A stretch of 60,000 nt of DNA from Symsagittifera roscoffensis (GCF_963678635.1 NC_087070.1:7290539-7350538), one strand, 5' to 3'. Counted from the first letter of the stretch, positions 44,338 to 57,345 are shown. Program-made: numbers and translations. Notes: generated by a model from the sequence alone, not told the origin.

Positions 44338-47300
44338 CTATGGGCACATTGTAAGTCCTGGAATCTCGGAAATGCGCTTGCATTCTTTTTCGTGGCAAAA
44401 ACTATCTTCAGCACACCACGTACCATCTTGCACATAGGCCAGATCTTCCATAACATCTTCGGATTCGAATAGAGAATCGATTGAGAAGCACTTGATTGAC
44501 TGTCCAAAGTGTGTGCGGACGCGCTTCCTTACCTCTCTTTTCGTTGCCGGTTTGACTCCCTTTTCGAACGAGCATTGTAGTTTTCCGCACCTGATTAAAT
44601 TTTTATTTTAAACCCAAAAGCAGATTTAGAAAAACAATAGCGGGATGCTGCCGCCTTCCCTCCCCTCGCCGATTCGAACGCCCCCCGTCTTTCTCTTAAG
44701 AACGTCCGCTGTTTCATTTTTGCCACATATTTTGACCTCATGACACTAAAATTCAAAATTTGCGCCCGTTTATAATTAATAAAGGAGGGGTTATTGCGCA
44801 GTCGAAGGTCATTTTGGAATCAGGTTTACCTGGAAAAATCTGAAAAACACATGTTTGGTAAAGTTTGGCAAATTGTGTGTCTGCATGTTTTAGAAGAGCT
44901 TAGACACAGTAGTTAAAAACAGAGTAATTACTCCATTGAAACTATTTAAATGCAATTATGGCCACCCGGAGAGCCGATTAAGGAGCGATGGCGGTACGAC
45001 TAGTTTGATTACTTTTCGTTAGCTGCGGAGCAGGGGGTGTAGTCTTCGTGATAATTGGAACCGCAGTTTCCCCACAAGTTCCCCTTTCTGTTTTTGCTCC
45101 AGCATCCCGTGTCTGCGGAATCATTTCGCATACCATTGGGCTCGAATATTCTAAACATCAAAAAAACTCAACCTTTTTCCAGTCGCTTGAGTCATTTTTT
45201 TGAAATGGGAAATCGCCATGTTTAATTATAAATTTCAACGCATCTGAATAATGGAATAATGTCTTGAATTGCTTATTTTTCGTTGTTCATCGAAACAAAT
45301 ATAGCACGAAGCTTGATAATTTACTCTAAAGTTAGTCTTCAACGGAAGTTCAGAATTTCCTATTACTTGAACTGAGTTTTTCAAATTGAGCAGATAACGT
45401 TATAATGATTCCGCTTCTCAGATTCGATGAAGATTGATCAGAATATCAAAAATTAGATGATATTTTGCATGATTTTTCGAATTTTTATTTGAACTGCTTT
45501 TTTATGTGAACTTTACTGAAGACATTGGGAATAAACTGCTCGACAACTTCCGACATAGCAGTGTCCCTGCGCCCCATCATCTGCTCTGCAACTTAAGCCC
45601 GATCTCTTGAAGTCGTCATTCGGACACTCGGCATTTTTTCCATTACACTGTTCGGCTTTGTCGCAGTCGTTGCCCTCTGCCCGACAGACGAAGCCAGAAC
45701 TTCGGACTTGACAGTTGTCGGGGTCGCAACACAGATCCGCAGCAGAACAGGCGGCACCTATATATGAAGAAGTCAACCACTGAGCAGATAATTGAATTTA
45801 TTTTTGAACAGACTGGAAATGAACTTTTTTAAATTGATCGTGCTCGCTAATAATCGTTTATAACAGTGAGGGAGAAAGATTTCATCCATTTCATCGCAGC
45901 CGGTCCCACCTTGAGGAGGCAAATGACACTGGCACCCCTCTAACCATGGCCGAAGCGGGTTTCGAACCAACGACCCTAGTATAAAAGAAGGCCGAGCGTA
46001 TTACCCTGTCAGCCATGGGTGATTGGAAGGTACTTATTTGTTCAAAGTTGGATCATCCATTCAATCGGATTCAATCAGAATTGAGAATCAATTATTTCGG
46101 GCATGATTCTTGGGAGAGCGTAGATGTTAATTAATAGTGGGCTGGAAGGTTTATTGTTAGTTTGTGTCAGTTGGGAAGAGTTTTAAATTGAAGATGGAGG
46201 AGTAATCATCCCACCTGCGACTAGGCTGCAGTTGTTGGCATGACAGCAGGGGTCATCACACCTGGCCGCAATCCCGCAATCACACTCCTCCCCATTCTCC
46301 CTATTGACTATGTAGTCCCCGCAGTAACCCGTTTCTATATGGTACGAGGGCTCATTGTGCAGACACATCGAGTTACCTGCTCAAATTGGTTGATTTTTAA
46401 ATTTTTTCAAAAAAATTTCTCGTCCAATTATAGAGCAAGTGAAGCATTTTATTGAGCTATAAGTAAGCTTCAATAACCAATTTCACAGCACGAAAGTTCC
46501 AAAAAAAGTAACTTGAAAACAAATGTCTTTTTTTGAAAAAAAAACTGCTTTCGTTTTAGTTATGAACTTTGAAGATATAGTTGTAATCAATTGGAGCCAT
46601 GATTAATAATTTCAACCTTAGTTTTTCCCGCTCTTTCTCCCAACACGCACAAAAACTGAAACAAGCTCGGAAGAAAAAATAAGGATAGCCGTTTACTGTG
46701 CAAGTAGCACAGCACAGAGTGTTCCGATCATAGTCGTAAAAAACAATTTCTGCGTGATGTGATAAATAGATCAGAAATCAGAACAGAAAAAACACTAAAA
46801 TTTAGGCATAGATGACAGCCATAGCAGAATAGGCAAACTGGAAAACAGCTTTTTTGTAGAAATTTACAAGAAAAATGAAAACAGTATAAAAAATCAAGTT
46901 CTTTGAAACTTTGTTTTCAATTTTATTCTGCAGCATTTCCTTGAGTTTCTGATTTATAAATTGGCGCAAAGTTTTTGATTTATAAATTGGCGCAAAATTT
47001 TCAAAAATTAACTTGATTAAATTAGTATTGTACCGCTTAATTCAAGCTTAAATAATCCAATAGGTAGCCCCCCCCCCCCCCAGGCATTCCACCCCTTGCC
47101 CACCCAAAGGGCTACCCCTTAGTAATATTTTGTCATATCGATTTTTGGGCAACGGACTATTTTTTTAAAGCTCTGTTGAACTTCCAAAACGTAGGTTAAG
47201 TTAAGTTTAATTGAATACGGCAACTGAATGGTATCAAAACCTAATTTTACTGCACATGAGTGTTTTAGCGTATGCCAGACTATAGCGATCGCAAGGTCAC

Positions 47301-50300
47301 AGCAACAGGTCCCCAGACAGAAAAAATCAAACTTATCTAAACTTACATGAACTCAAAACTGGTCCCTATATCAGCTCCTTGAGCGCCAATAATAATAATT
47401 TTGAGGGGGGAGCGAGCGCGCTAACACGTCGGACAAAATTGGTAAAAATTTTCCAAAAGTTGCGTAAAAATGCTTTTTTGGCCACTTTTTTTTCAATAAT
47501 TTGCATGAGGCGCTTCAGAGTGATTTTTGAGAGTTCAGAAAAAAGTCTATTTAGATGATTAAAGAAATGTTTGAAAATCAGCTCGACCCGGAACGAAAAA
47601 ATGTAAAAATACATATTTGTTTTCAGCTAGTGTGGTCGAAACCTTCTGTGCTACTTGCGCAGGAACCTACTTCACTGGGGTCTATTGGGCGATAACGGGG
47701 TCAAATTTCTGGGGGGGGGGTCGATGAAACCGCCCCTAATATTGTTCCACCTCCCTCCCCAATTTTCCTTTCTCCTCTGATCTTATTGCCGCTTATGCTA
47801 AAGGGTTTTGTATAGCAGAAGAATCTGCAACAAAATAAATATATTCCATCTACCGTGCTCCATGAATTTTTCAATGGATGCCTGCTGACAGTGTGAGAAT
47901 TTCTTGGCGGGCAATTTTTTTGCGAATGCATCCATGATACACAAGTCTTCTTTAGAGCAATAACAGGGGTCACTCTTATTGGTCGGGTTATGGCCCAATC
48001 CAAAGTTATGTCCAACTTCGTGAGCCAGAGTTCCAGCTACATGGGGCAGGCTATGTATTGCATTTTTCACCCAGCCTGCTGAAACATTTAAATTGCGTTT
48101 AACTTAAACACCACATTCATGGGCGTGCTTTTTTCAAAGAAACTTAAACACTTTTTATTCCAATGAATTCACTTAAAAATAAGCTTTGTTTTTTTTGCTT
48201 GTGATCAATGTGATTTTGAACTTATGCCATCGGCCAGTAAACGATGTGAGAACAGCTTTTTTAACAATAACAGTTTTGCACCCAAAATTTCAATTATAAT
48301 AATTTTTTTTTTGAAAAAAAATGGCTTTTTTCACTTACTAAATAAATGTACTTTTAAACGGCATCGGTAATTACACTTTTTTCTTGTAAGCAAATTTTCT
48401 ACACTTTTTAAAGAAAAGAAACTTGCTTTAATATGGAACCTCGATAACTTTCAGGTCCCTTCTCAAATGATTTGGAGGGAATGCGCACTTTGGGAACAAA
48501 ATATCTATGAATTAATTTCCGGACTTTGTTTTCCTTCGAAAGTTTTGAGAAAATCTTGAATTATGGGACCATCGTATGTCTATTTAATTTTTGTTGTTGT
48601 CGGCTGACTTCCAACGCACGGATTTTTTCTTCAAAGCAATATTTGTTTCAATTTAATCAGTTTTTGCGAAAACAGAGAGTAGTAGTTTTATAGCTCAACC
48701 TTTTCTCTGACAAAGTTTTAATGTTAGCTCAACTGGCATCTTTCCAAGTACTTTCAGCTATTTGTCCCTCTGTTAATGATTTTTAATGCCTATCAAATGA
48801 TATTTGTGTTTATTGGCAAATTGTTTTTTTTTTGAAATTCATCAACTTCCTCGAATAGTTTTGTGGCTAAAAATTCTCGTAATGTTCTCGAATTGATTTT
48901 TTTAAAAAAAACGACTCCATTTTATGTATGCTAGCTTGCAATTCGCAGTTTGTATTGTATCGCAAGCTTTGCAAAGGCATTTTTTTGCCTCTTGCAATTA
49001 TTTTGGATATCTCAATATTTGTAAGCAAATCACAGTTCACTGATTATCTTTGTTTGTTTTGATTTTTTTTTGATAAAACTTAACCAGTGGGACTAGTTTC
49101 ACCAGTTGTGTATAACTTTGTTTTCAATCCTGGCGAAAATTACCCTGGCGAATCGAACCAAAGTTGTAATCCGCGTTTTCTGAACACAGTAAAAACAAAC
49201 ATACAAGTTTTTTATTGCAATTCAAATGACGTTTTTTTGTGGCGTCTAATTTATTGTGAAAAACACCCGAAAAAAAGTTAATAAATAATCGAGGTTTCTG
49301 CAATTTGCAGAAGATCTGTAAAAATTAAGAGGCTTGACTAAGACTAGTCCATTTTTTAAAAAGTTAATGTGGTCGGACCATTTCTGGTTGTCAAGTTTTT
49401 CCAAAGAGTATTTTTTTACAGTTTTAATTTCTGTGCCAGTTTTTACTTATTTTGAAGGGGAGTGGATCGGTTAAAAATTTGGTCGGTTTTTTTCCCAAAA
49501 AAATCACAAGCATTTTTCAGCATGATATAGTTACTTTTGTGTTTTAAGCTTAGAAAATATATTTTAGTTGTCCGCGCTAAAAAATTAAAGGCACTTAGCA
49601 AAGATCGTGTAATCGATCCCCTGTCATGGAAATGATAGTGTATGAGGACGAGCTCTCAATTGACCTCTAGCTTCAGGTCTACCACAGCCTGACGGTTTAC
49701 TGCTGAAATATTGTTACCACTTGAAAGCTCTAGACGCAAAAAAAACGGTCTTGCGTCGCAAAAAACAGCTTCGCTCAACAAAATAACTCAGTCGAGAATG
49801 TGGGGAAACGGATTATGCTTAAACAGGCTGGATAGACTTTAATATATCCTCTGCGTACCGCAGAAACTACAATTACTCTTATTAAAAGCCGCGTCACCAC
49901 AACACCTCCCTGAAGAAAAAAGTTATAAATCAGCCATTGCAGCCAAACTTTGAAAACCACATACCTGCCCAATAATTAGAGCATTGTGTGCCCGTATAAG
50001 CCAGACCAATATAGCCCGGAGTTTTTGGCAAGTCACGCACTATTAAAAGAACAAAGTTGTCGTGGTCGGGAAATTGCTGCAGGTTTTTTTTGTGGTAATC
50101 TGTGAAGTTTCGCAGCATATAAATTGCGTCTGCGGTCTCGTTCCATGTTGGGTCCGACTCTGCAGTGGCGAAGGTGTGAACATCTACCAAGGAAAGATGG
50201 AGGTTGATGTTTTTCAGGCCGGCGAAGAAGAAGTCGGCTAAGTGCACAATCTCAATATCTTTATCCAGAAGCTAATCCAAAAAGCAAACCTTCATTATAT

Positions 50301-51996
50301 ATTCAACAATAATAAAGATAATCAAAACTCTGTCAATAATTGCTGTTTCAGCCATTAGTAGACAACATGAGTAATCTCAGGGCTTTGATCAAAATTTTAT
50401 TCCCCAATAAATGCTTTAGGCTCGGGGATATAATATAACAACAAATTGTTTGCCGTGTAGGTCCATATTCATCAAATTAATTTTATTTTAAAAAAATTAT
50501 CTTTGACATTTGCCGAGGAATTGTAACTCAAAACTTGGTTGTAAAAGAGAAATGTAAATTGGTTATTAGTGAGATAGTTGTTTTTAGAACAAGTTAATCA
50601 GATACACGGTATCAATTTAACATAAATGATGAAATGTCTTTTCGACAGAGAATTATCACAAGAAAAAAGCAACATCCAACTTTGATGTAGATAAACAAAA
50701 CAGTGACCGCGTTCAACGCGGTAACTCCACATAGACCTCCACTGACCTTGGTCATAGCCTAATTACATAAGATACTGCAAAGATGCTGCAAAAGAACACG
50801 TTAATTACAAGGTACCGAAGGTCACCTCTTGACAATCTAAAAAATACCCGATCTAAGAGATCGTCTTTAGACAAAAATGTATGTTTCAGATATTTTTGAC
50901 CTTTTATCCTCTTTATAATAAATTGTTATTGAAAAATTAATTCAAATTTAGAAAGCAATTTCAGCTAAACGCATTGAGACTTTTAAGAAGCTTTGACAGA
51001 TTTTGATTCTGAGTTTCATAGTTTATTTGATTATGTCGTTTCATATATTCACTCTATTTGACGTATCTTTGAATGTTTTCTTTAAAAATAAAATTACACT
51101 CCAAAATATTCATTTTTAGATCATTCCTGGAGTTATTCAACGACTTAGGGGAAAATTAATTGAAGTAAGAATTATATGAAAACTAACATCTTGCTCGGAG
51201 GGTCCAAACGCTTCGTACCAATCAAAGCCATGGAATAACATGAGTTCCACGTAGCTCCTTTCCGGTGCATGTCTTCTGGATCTGCTGGACACCTCTGGAA
51301 GCTCCAATATTTTGTCCTCCGGGTCAAGCGAGACAAAATCTTGATCAATCGCGCCACCAACTATTTCAGGAGCAATCAAACTTATCCTCAATTTATCATT
51401 TTAAGTAAAAACGCATGATATTTGTTAGTTATGGGCTTTTGCGTAATATTAAAAAATCTTTGAAAATAAACATCAGTTATTTTAACTACAAGGTGAAATC
51501 CAAACTTTGATCTTACAAGGTAAGTTTAATTCGTACCATCTTGGTCTTGCAAGTCCTTCCGCATATGTTCTTCTGAGAACATTATCCACTTGCCTTCATG
51601 GTCATTCGTGTGCAGTGTGTAGACTTTTCCATTCAACAAAACTAGTCCAGAAAGTTCTGGAACATTCTGACCTTCTTTGTCGCAATACTTGATTCGCACT
51701 GGACTGTGGACGTCAGTTTGTTCATCTTTTGAAATGTGACCTTGATAGAGACATTTCGTCACTGAAGATTTCAGGTGAGGGCTGTGCAGGTTTCCTCTTT
51801 GAGTCAGAAAAAAACCGATGTCGCCAATTTCGGTATCGTCAGTGGTCAAAAACATCACATTCGAACCAATATCGCCACCGGGCTCCATTTTCACAGAAGT
51901 AATTGTGACCCAAGACTCAAGGGTGTCCATCAAATTGTCTGCGCTCGTCAGCGGCAGTAAGAAAAGATTAATTTGCATGATCAAAAGTAGAATCAT
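44338..51996 (-). CDS. Secreted ADAM/reprolysin-type zinc metalloprotease (M12B), 8 exons, 652 aa
   Basis: Exons (minus strand): 51996-51537, 51360-51188, 50271-49965, 48078-47854, 46376-46215, 45757-45517, 45150-45013, 44590-44338. All have GT-AG introns with compatible phases, and the total is exactly 653 codons. Order: signal peptide (1-19); prodomain with the C-x-YQGH segment; furin-type RSRR at 180-183; metalloprotease domain with HEVGHNFGLGH zinc site at 333-343 and Met-turn CIM at 360-362; disintegrin domain from about 404 (GYCGDYIVNRENGEECDCG) with NDC at 472-474 in place of RGD/ECD; cysteine-rich domain with CGKLQC at 570-575 and DGTWC. No membrane segment follows, so a secreted product is predicted. 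No cysteine-switch Cys is evident in the prodomain. The acceptor of exon 4 is ambiguous by 3 nt. A downstream EGF-like exon may give a longer form. The substrate is unknown. Confidence 0.88.
45840..46025 (-). mobile_element. tRNA-derived SINE (family 2) in an ADAM intron
   Basis: On the minus strand, TGGCTGACAGGGTA (A-box-like) is followed 35 nt later by a perfect B box, GGTTCGAAACC. An unrelated body extends to about 45,840. The T-arm and acceptor stems do not pair as in a real tRNA. It lies between exons 5 and 6. Confidence 0.6.
46410..47830. other. ADAM intron 4; no gene seen
   Basis: Holds a 26-bp tandem duplication at about 46,950-47,002 (TGATTTATAAATTGGCGCAA twice) and a C14 run at 47,068-47,081. 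No coding feature. Confidence 0.4.
48090..49940. other. ADAM intron 3; no gene seen
   Basis: AT-rich and T-run-rich sequence; no further exon is needed, because exons 3 and 4 join in phase 1 inside the protease domain. Confidence 0.4.
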
Positions 51997-51999
51997 TTT

Positions 52000-53735
52000 G
52001 ACGGTGTTTTGGGTAATGCAGAAATGAAAAAGTTTCTGTCGAGAAATTATGTTTTTGACGTCAAAAATTAACTGGTATATCTTGTAAATTATTTTTTTTC
52101 CTGCTGAGTAGTCTTTTTATTGGTAGTTTTTTTGTAAAAACTTTCTTTTGAAATTATGATTTAATTATTGTGCAAAAAATTAATAGTTACTGAACCACGA
52201 ACTAAAAAAAAGAAAAGTGATCTTTTTTGTTTCATCGTCAAATCCACTTGAATTACAGTATGTACAACATGCAGACGTGTCTTCTAGTTTTTTGTCGGGA
52301 TATTTTTAGTACAACTGGCGTTAAACTGAAAAAAACCAAGCCGGCACGGCAAGAAAAGTCGAGAAGAAACAGCAGAAGAAAAAAAAGCTTCAACGCAATT
52401 AAAACTGATTTGACCAAACTATTCGCCCGATTTTTGTAGATGACGGGATATTTGTGCTCTTGTGATTTTTGAACAACTTTTTTGATATCATTCAACAGGT
52501 TTTTTTTTTTTTAAAAAAAACAGTTTTTTTTATGAAAATTCCATAATTTTTTTTAAAAAAACGAACACTACTCCTTAAAACTTTCTAATTTTGCCCTGAT
52601 ACGATCAGTTATGTATTGACTTTTTTCGTTTTATGTCCAAATATATGAGCAAAAACGTTTCGGCGATGTGCAGCCAGACTGGTTCATCCGGCAAAAGGGA
52701 AAACCAGCTTAAGACAATTTATCCACATAAAAAAGGAATAACATACGTGCTGTTCATCTTTTCACCGAGGGCCGCTGTCGCGACTTTGTTTAGGACTAGC
52801 ATTCAACTTTTTCAGCTACTTTTCTGGGCTGGGTCATGTTGCGTCTTGAACATGCAACTTTTTGTCGGAGAGGATGTTTAATTGCCAAATGGGAAAAGCT
52901 GCTATACCACTGAGAGCATTTAACACATAAGAAACTCAAACCACAAGGCATTTACAGATCTTTTACTTGGAAATCTAAGATGAAAACTTATTAAAAAAAT
53001 TCAAGTTATAGAGCAAACAACCAGCACAAATTCATTGTAGAAAATTCTAGAGGGGTTGGGCAGTAGAATATGGCGTAGCATGTGTTTTTTTCCTCCTAAT
53101 TTTAGATACTTTCAGAAACTTTGGTAAGGCCTTGTGCCATGTGTGGTACCAAATTAAAAGTCGCCTGAAAAGGCAGTCTGATTTGGAGTGCAGTAGAAAT
53201 AATTTAAAAAAATTTTCTCGGTGTCCAAAAAAAACTGTTCTAAAAAAGAAGCAAAAAATTCTAATTAAATTTTGAAAAGTTTTTTTTCCAGACATCTTAT
53301 AAATTTCTATAAACTTCCAACTTGTTTTCCTTGGTTGCATTTCATAATAACTACAATAACATTTGATGGAAAGGATATTTTTGGTTGTTGCTGTCTGAAC
53401 AACTGTGTTTTTATAATAAAATGTAGTAGGGGACAGCGAAATTCCTGGCAACGGAGCAGGTTAAAATTAAAAACTAGCAGATGCAAAATTTCTGGACGCA
53501 AAGCGAATCACAAGGAAGATTGAATGAAGAAAAAGTAAGAGCTGAGATTCAGGTGCTCTCTTGACCTTCAAGTAAATATTTTTAGCCTGAAATTTTGGTT
53601 TCAGTTTTGCATTGATTTTAGCGTATCGGAAAGGAAACGTTTGTTTCGTGAAGATTACTTCCAGTAATGTCATGACTTAAGTTCACTATTCGACAATCAG
53701 GAATACTGATAATCCATTTGGCTTTAATTAAAAGA
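52000..53735. other. Intergenic; only a SINE relic seen
   Basis: No supported gene. Bases 52,714-52,865 resemble the SINE at 58,070-58,300 in the same orientation but are strongly diverged. Confidence 0.4.
52714..52865 (-). mobile_element. Degenerate SINE family 1 fragment
   Basis: Shares with 58,078-58,250 the ordered motifs ATTTATCCAC, GTGCTGTTCA, CTGGGCTGGGT and GAACAT. The tRNA-like head is eroded. Confidence 0.5.
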
Positions 53736-53930
53736 ATGGGTATAGCAAATAGTGGCGTAGTTGTCTTCGTATGCGTTTTGGTAGTTTCTTCTGTTGTACC
53801 TGTCTGCTCTGTGGACTTCTCTCAACAACAGCTTATCAAATCATCCTCCCCAAAAATTATTGTTAGTCGCAAAAGTATCGATTTGGAATCTAAAGTTGAT
53901 ATTAAATATTATGCTTTCAATCCAATTTAG
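53736..53930 (+). CDS. Small putative secreted protein (64 aa), probably start of a decayed gene
   Basis: The ATG frame encodes a clear signal peptide (about 1-25, with the hydrophobic run VVVFVCVLVVSSVV) and a ~39-residue Lys/Ser-rich mature part, ending at a TAG. I recognise no family. Downstream, coding-like reading continues in shifted frames to about 54,310, with stops at 54,114, 54,159 and 54,210. So this may be the first part of a longer gene that has decayed, or a young short gene. Confidence 0.4.
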   Translation: MGIANSGVVVFVCVLVVSSVVPVCSVDFSQQQLIKSSSPKIIVSRKSIDLESKVDIKYYAFNPI

Positions 53931-54310
53931 ATGGATCAACCAAAAACTCACCGTATCCTGACGGCATAATAAAATAAAAAACTGCAAAAAAACTCAGTTA
54001 CTGACAACATCGACGAAACAAATCTGGAATTTTGTAAAGTAACCGGTGTAGTATCTGCAGTAACTCAAAAAGTTTTCTACACCGTTGGGACGTTTCACTG
54101 GAAATATTTCCCAGTCTAGAAGTCCAATGGTGCTTCACGTGGATTTTATGCTGATTTTTAGTATGAAAGGTTTCAAGACCTTTTTGATCAACGTAAGATT
54201 ACAGTGAACCACTAAGAAAACGAATTGCATTCAGCTGAAAGATTTAGTAAAAATGTTGAAATGATCAAAAAAATCAGTGAACAAGCGAGTATGCTCAAAG
54301 GAAAAAAATG
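53931..54310 (+). pseudogene. Decayed coding-like continuation of the small secreted gene
   Basis: From about 53,982 one frame reads with protein-like composition (FCKVTGVVSAVTQKVFYTVG, then a Lys/Glu-rich helical stretch near 54,240-54,310), broken by three stops. Weak evidence, by composition only. Confidence 0.25.
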
Positions 54311-55394
54311 ATGTCGGGGTCTGGTTCACCAATCCTAGTTTTTGGAGATCTCCCGATCTAGAAAGGGGAGTCGACATTCGACATAAAACTGCTTATTTTG
54401 AATTCAAACTATGTAGTTTAGTTCCTGATATGTGCTTTTTGTAGATCAGCAATCATGGAGAAAGATTCAAAAGCTGACAAAAAGTCAAACTGAATAACAT
54501 GTTAACAAGACATCAACAATTGAATTTCAGCAATTCTTATTTAAAAGTTCTGCTATATAACAACTGTTTGTACTGGATTTTGCTGAAACCTGTGAAATGT
54601 CATGTTGAAATAATAGTTTAAAACGGAGCTTGAATGTTAAAGAAGAAAAAGATTCAAGAGTTTCGAACAAAAAAAAACTTACACGTTGATTAAAAGTCGA
54701 GTGGAACTTCCAATAGTAAATGTTTTGTTTGATGTCTTAAATATTTTTAGGCTGATATGTTGTTAAAATCTTGCTTATTTAAACTGATTTGCTTACGGGT
54801 CTTCTGCATCCCCTTTTTCAAAAGAGAACACAGTCTTACGCCCCTACGTCCTGAAAGACAAAATTGAAAAAAGTCATAGCTCAAAATTTAGTATCACAAC
54901 AACTTCGTGCTTGAGTCAACGGGAATTGACCCAAGTTCAGCGACTTAGTAGCCGCTCGATGAATGTAACTGATAACTTATTTAGCGCCGGCAGTTTTACC
55001 GCTGGACGTGCTTTCCAGAAATTGAACATTTTTCGAGACAACTTTATGACATTTTTGCTAATTGTCATTTTTTGACTTATTGGCTTTCGTTTTTGTTTAA
55101 CCTCTTGGCTGCTTACTGGCAATGCTATGTTTTCGTGGTACTGCAAGGCTGCCAAGCTCGGTTTTGCCTTTGTATTTTAGCCCAATGACTGCGGTTATCA
55201 AAACCCTGGTGGCAGATAGGTTTACAGCGCAGTTTCACTTATCAATCAAACTAATTAACTGAAAAAACTTGTCAATACTTTTTTTGTTATATTTATGATA
55301 GTTGTTGTCCTGAAAAATCAAATGAATAGAATTAATTTCTAATCAGTGATGTTGCTGATGGTTGTTTTGTGGTATGAAATGACCAAATCATTTT
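54311..55394. other. Intergenic; no gene seen
   Basis: AT-rich sequence without a recognisable feature; the 72-codon minus ORF at 54,937-55,155 has no family signal. Confidence 0.4.
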
Positions 55395-56340
55395 GAAGAA
55401 AAAGTTTCCAAATAGTTCTTCAACTGAATATGTTGCTTTTTCATAACTAAATTTAAACTATTTTTGTGACATCTGTTTTTGCAAGCACGACAACGCTTAT
55501 TAATAGTATATTCATTTTTAATTGTTTTCTATAATACTTTGCCGCCTTGACTGTTCAAAGACCAACTTCTAGCTTGTTCCTTGATAATGATTAAAGTCGC
55601 TTGTCATAGAAAATTTAAATAATTTTGAAGCAAATGTTTTCAAATGGTTCTTCAATTGAATATGTTGCCTTCTTCATAACTAAATTTAAACTATTTTTGT
55701 GACATCTGTTTTTGCAAGCACGACAACGCTAATTAATAGTATAGTCATTTTCAATTGTTTTCTTTAATACTTTGCCGCCTTGACAATCCAAAGACCAACT
55801 TTTAACTTGTTCCTTTATAATGATTAAAGTCGCGTGTCATAGAAAATTTAAATAAATTTGAAGCAAATGTTTTCAAATGGTTCTTCAATTGAATATGTTG
55901 CCTTCTTCATAATTAATTTTAAACTATTTTTGTGACATCTGTTTTTGCAAGCACGACAACGCTAATTAATAGTATATTAAATTTTAGTTGTTTTCTATAA
56001 TACTTTGCCGCCTTAACAATCCAAAGACCAACTTCTAGCTTGTTCCTTGATAATGATTAAAGTCGCGTGTCGTAGAAAATCTAAATAAATTTGAAGCAAA
56101 TGTTTTCAAATGGTTCTTCAACTGAAAATGTTGCCTTCTTCATAACTAAATTTAAACAATTTTTGTGCCAAGTGTTTTGCAAGCACTATAACGCAGTAAC
56201 GCAGACCAAAATTAATTTTAGTTTCCATTTTTACTTCGCCGCTTGGACAATTCTAAGACCAACTTCAAGTCACTTAAACGCGAGTGCTTTGGAATGATTC
56301 TCAATTTAATTATAGTACGTTTTTCATCGCTGAATTTAAA
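55395..56340. repeat. Four tandem copies of a 233-bp satellite-like unit
   Basis: Units start at the GAAG preceding AAATGTTTTCAAATGGTTCTTC: 55,395, 55,627, 55,860 and 56,093; the first and last are more diverged. Each holds CTATTTTTGTGACATCTGTT, GCAAGCACGACAACGC and ACTTTGCCGCCTTGAC. No ORF spans a unit. Confidence 0.85.
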
Positions 56341-56349
56341 CCTTTTTTT

Positions 56350-56960
56350 TTTTTCGTGAGAACAATTTAGTAAACCATATTTTGCTGAACAAAATTAGTA
56401 CAAAAATTTTGCTTAAAAATTTCGGCCTGGAAGTTTTGATTGGCACTGTTGGTTGCCACGTGGCGTGAACAGTTTTTGTTGGCAGCATACCTATATATTT
56501 CTTGAAAACTTCGCCGGTACAGCTTTTCATTCTGAAATCATAAAAACTTCAACATAGTTGCAGATCAGTTGTTTAAACACGGTGAGACTCAATTTGTTTT
56601 TTTTTGAAGTCGTATTACGCTTGAGGGTATAACTTATAACTGCGCGACTTAAAATTGCTTTTCGACCGCGGCGTTTCAGTCGAAAAACTGAATTTGCTCG
56701 ACTTTCAAACTCGAAACATAAGTCGAGCACCTCAACCCGGTAAGCAACGAATCGTAAGGTATTTTTTTTCCAGTAAACAACTTTTCGAACCAAATCCTTG
56801 AATAAGTTTCTCATATCTTTATGATCTCAGGACTTAAGGTCTCAAGTCACTTAAAACTAAAAACCAATTTTTAATTATGCAGAAACTGATCAATTAATTT
56901 CTATTTAAAATAGAATTTGTCCTTCTTCATTTTTTAAAATTTTTTTAGCTTATCACATTA
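56350..56960. other. Intergenic; no gene seen
   Basis: AT-rich with T runs; no supported ORF. Confidence 0.4.
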
Positions 56961-56974
56961 AAAGTTTCTAAAAT

Positions 56975-57130
56975 ATAATCGATTATAATTAGTTATAATC
57001 TAGTATAATTCTGAAAAATTAGTATTTCTTAATATTGATATCAAGAATTTATAATCAATTAATAAATGATAATGTATATTTTTTTGCAGTTTTGGTAGGA
57101 CAGCTACCAAATCATAATATAATCGCTTAT
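56975..57130. repeat. Second ATAATCGATTAT-type repeat field
   Basis: Contains ATAATCGATTATAATTAGTTATAATC and looser variants, like the field at 42.1-43.0 kb. Confidence 0.5.
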
Positions 57131-57147
57131 TAACTAAAATTAAGATT

Positions 57148-57345
57148 AAGACCATTTATCCGCTCATCATGGCGAACCGCTGTTGTGCCCTTGTTTAAGA
57201 ATTACATGCAATTTTTTTGGTTTTTTCTGGGCTGGGTAATGTAGCTTCACCCTCACCCAACGAGCACGGATCATGGTGGGCCTCGAACATCCCACCTTTC
57301 GATTGAGAGGCGGAGACGTAACCACTTCACCACCGCTCCCAACTC
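57148..57345 (-). mobile_element. tRNA-derived SINE family 1, copy upstream of LDLa exon A
   Basis: On the minus strand a head with GGTGAAGTGG (A-box-like) and GATGTTCGAGGCC (B-box-like) is followed by the shared body and a tail ending at AAATGGTCTTAA. About 50 bp of body present in the 58-kb copies is missing. It lies in the intron just before the exon starting at 57,415. Confidence 0.7.

Noticed and set aside
45940-46015. Possible tRNA gene on the minus strand
   Set aside because: The B box is perfect but the acceptor and T stems do not pair; a SINE body follows, so it is a tRNA-derived SINE.
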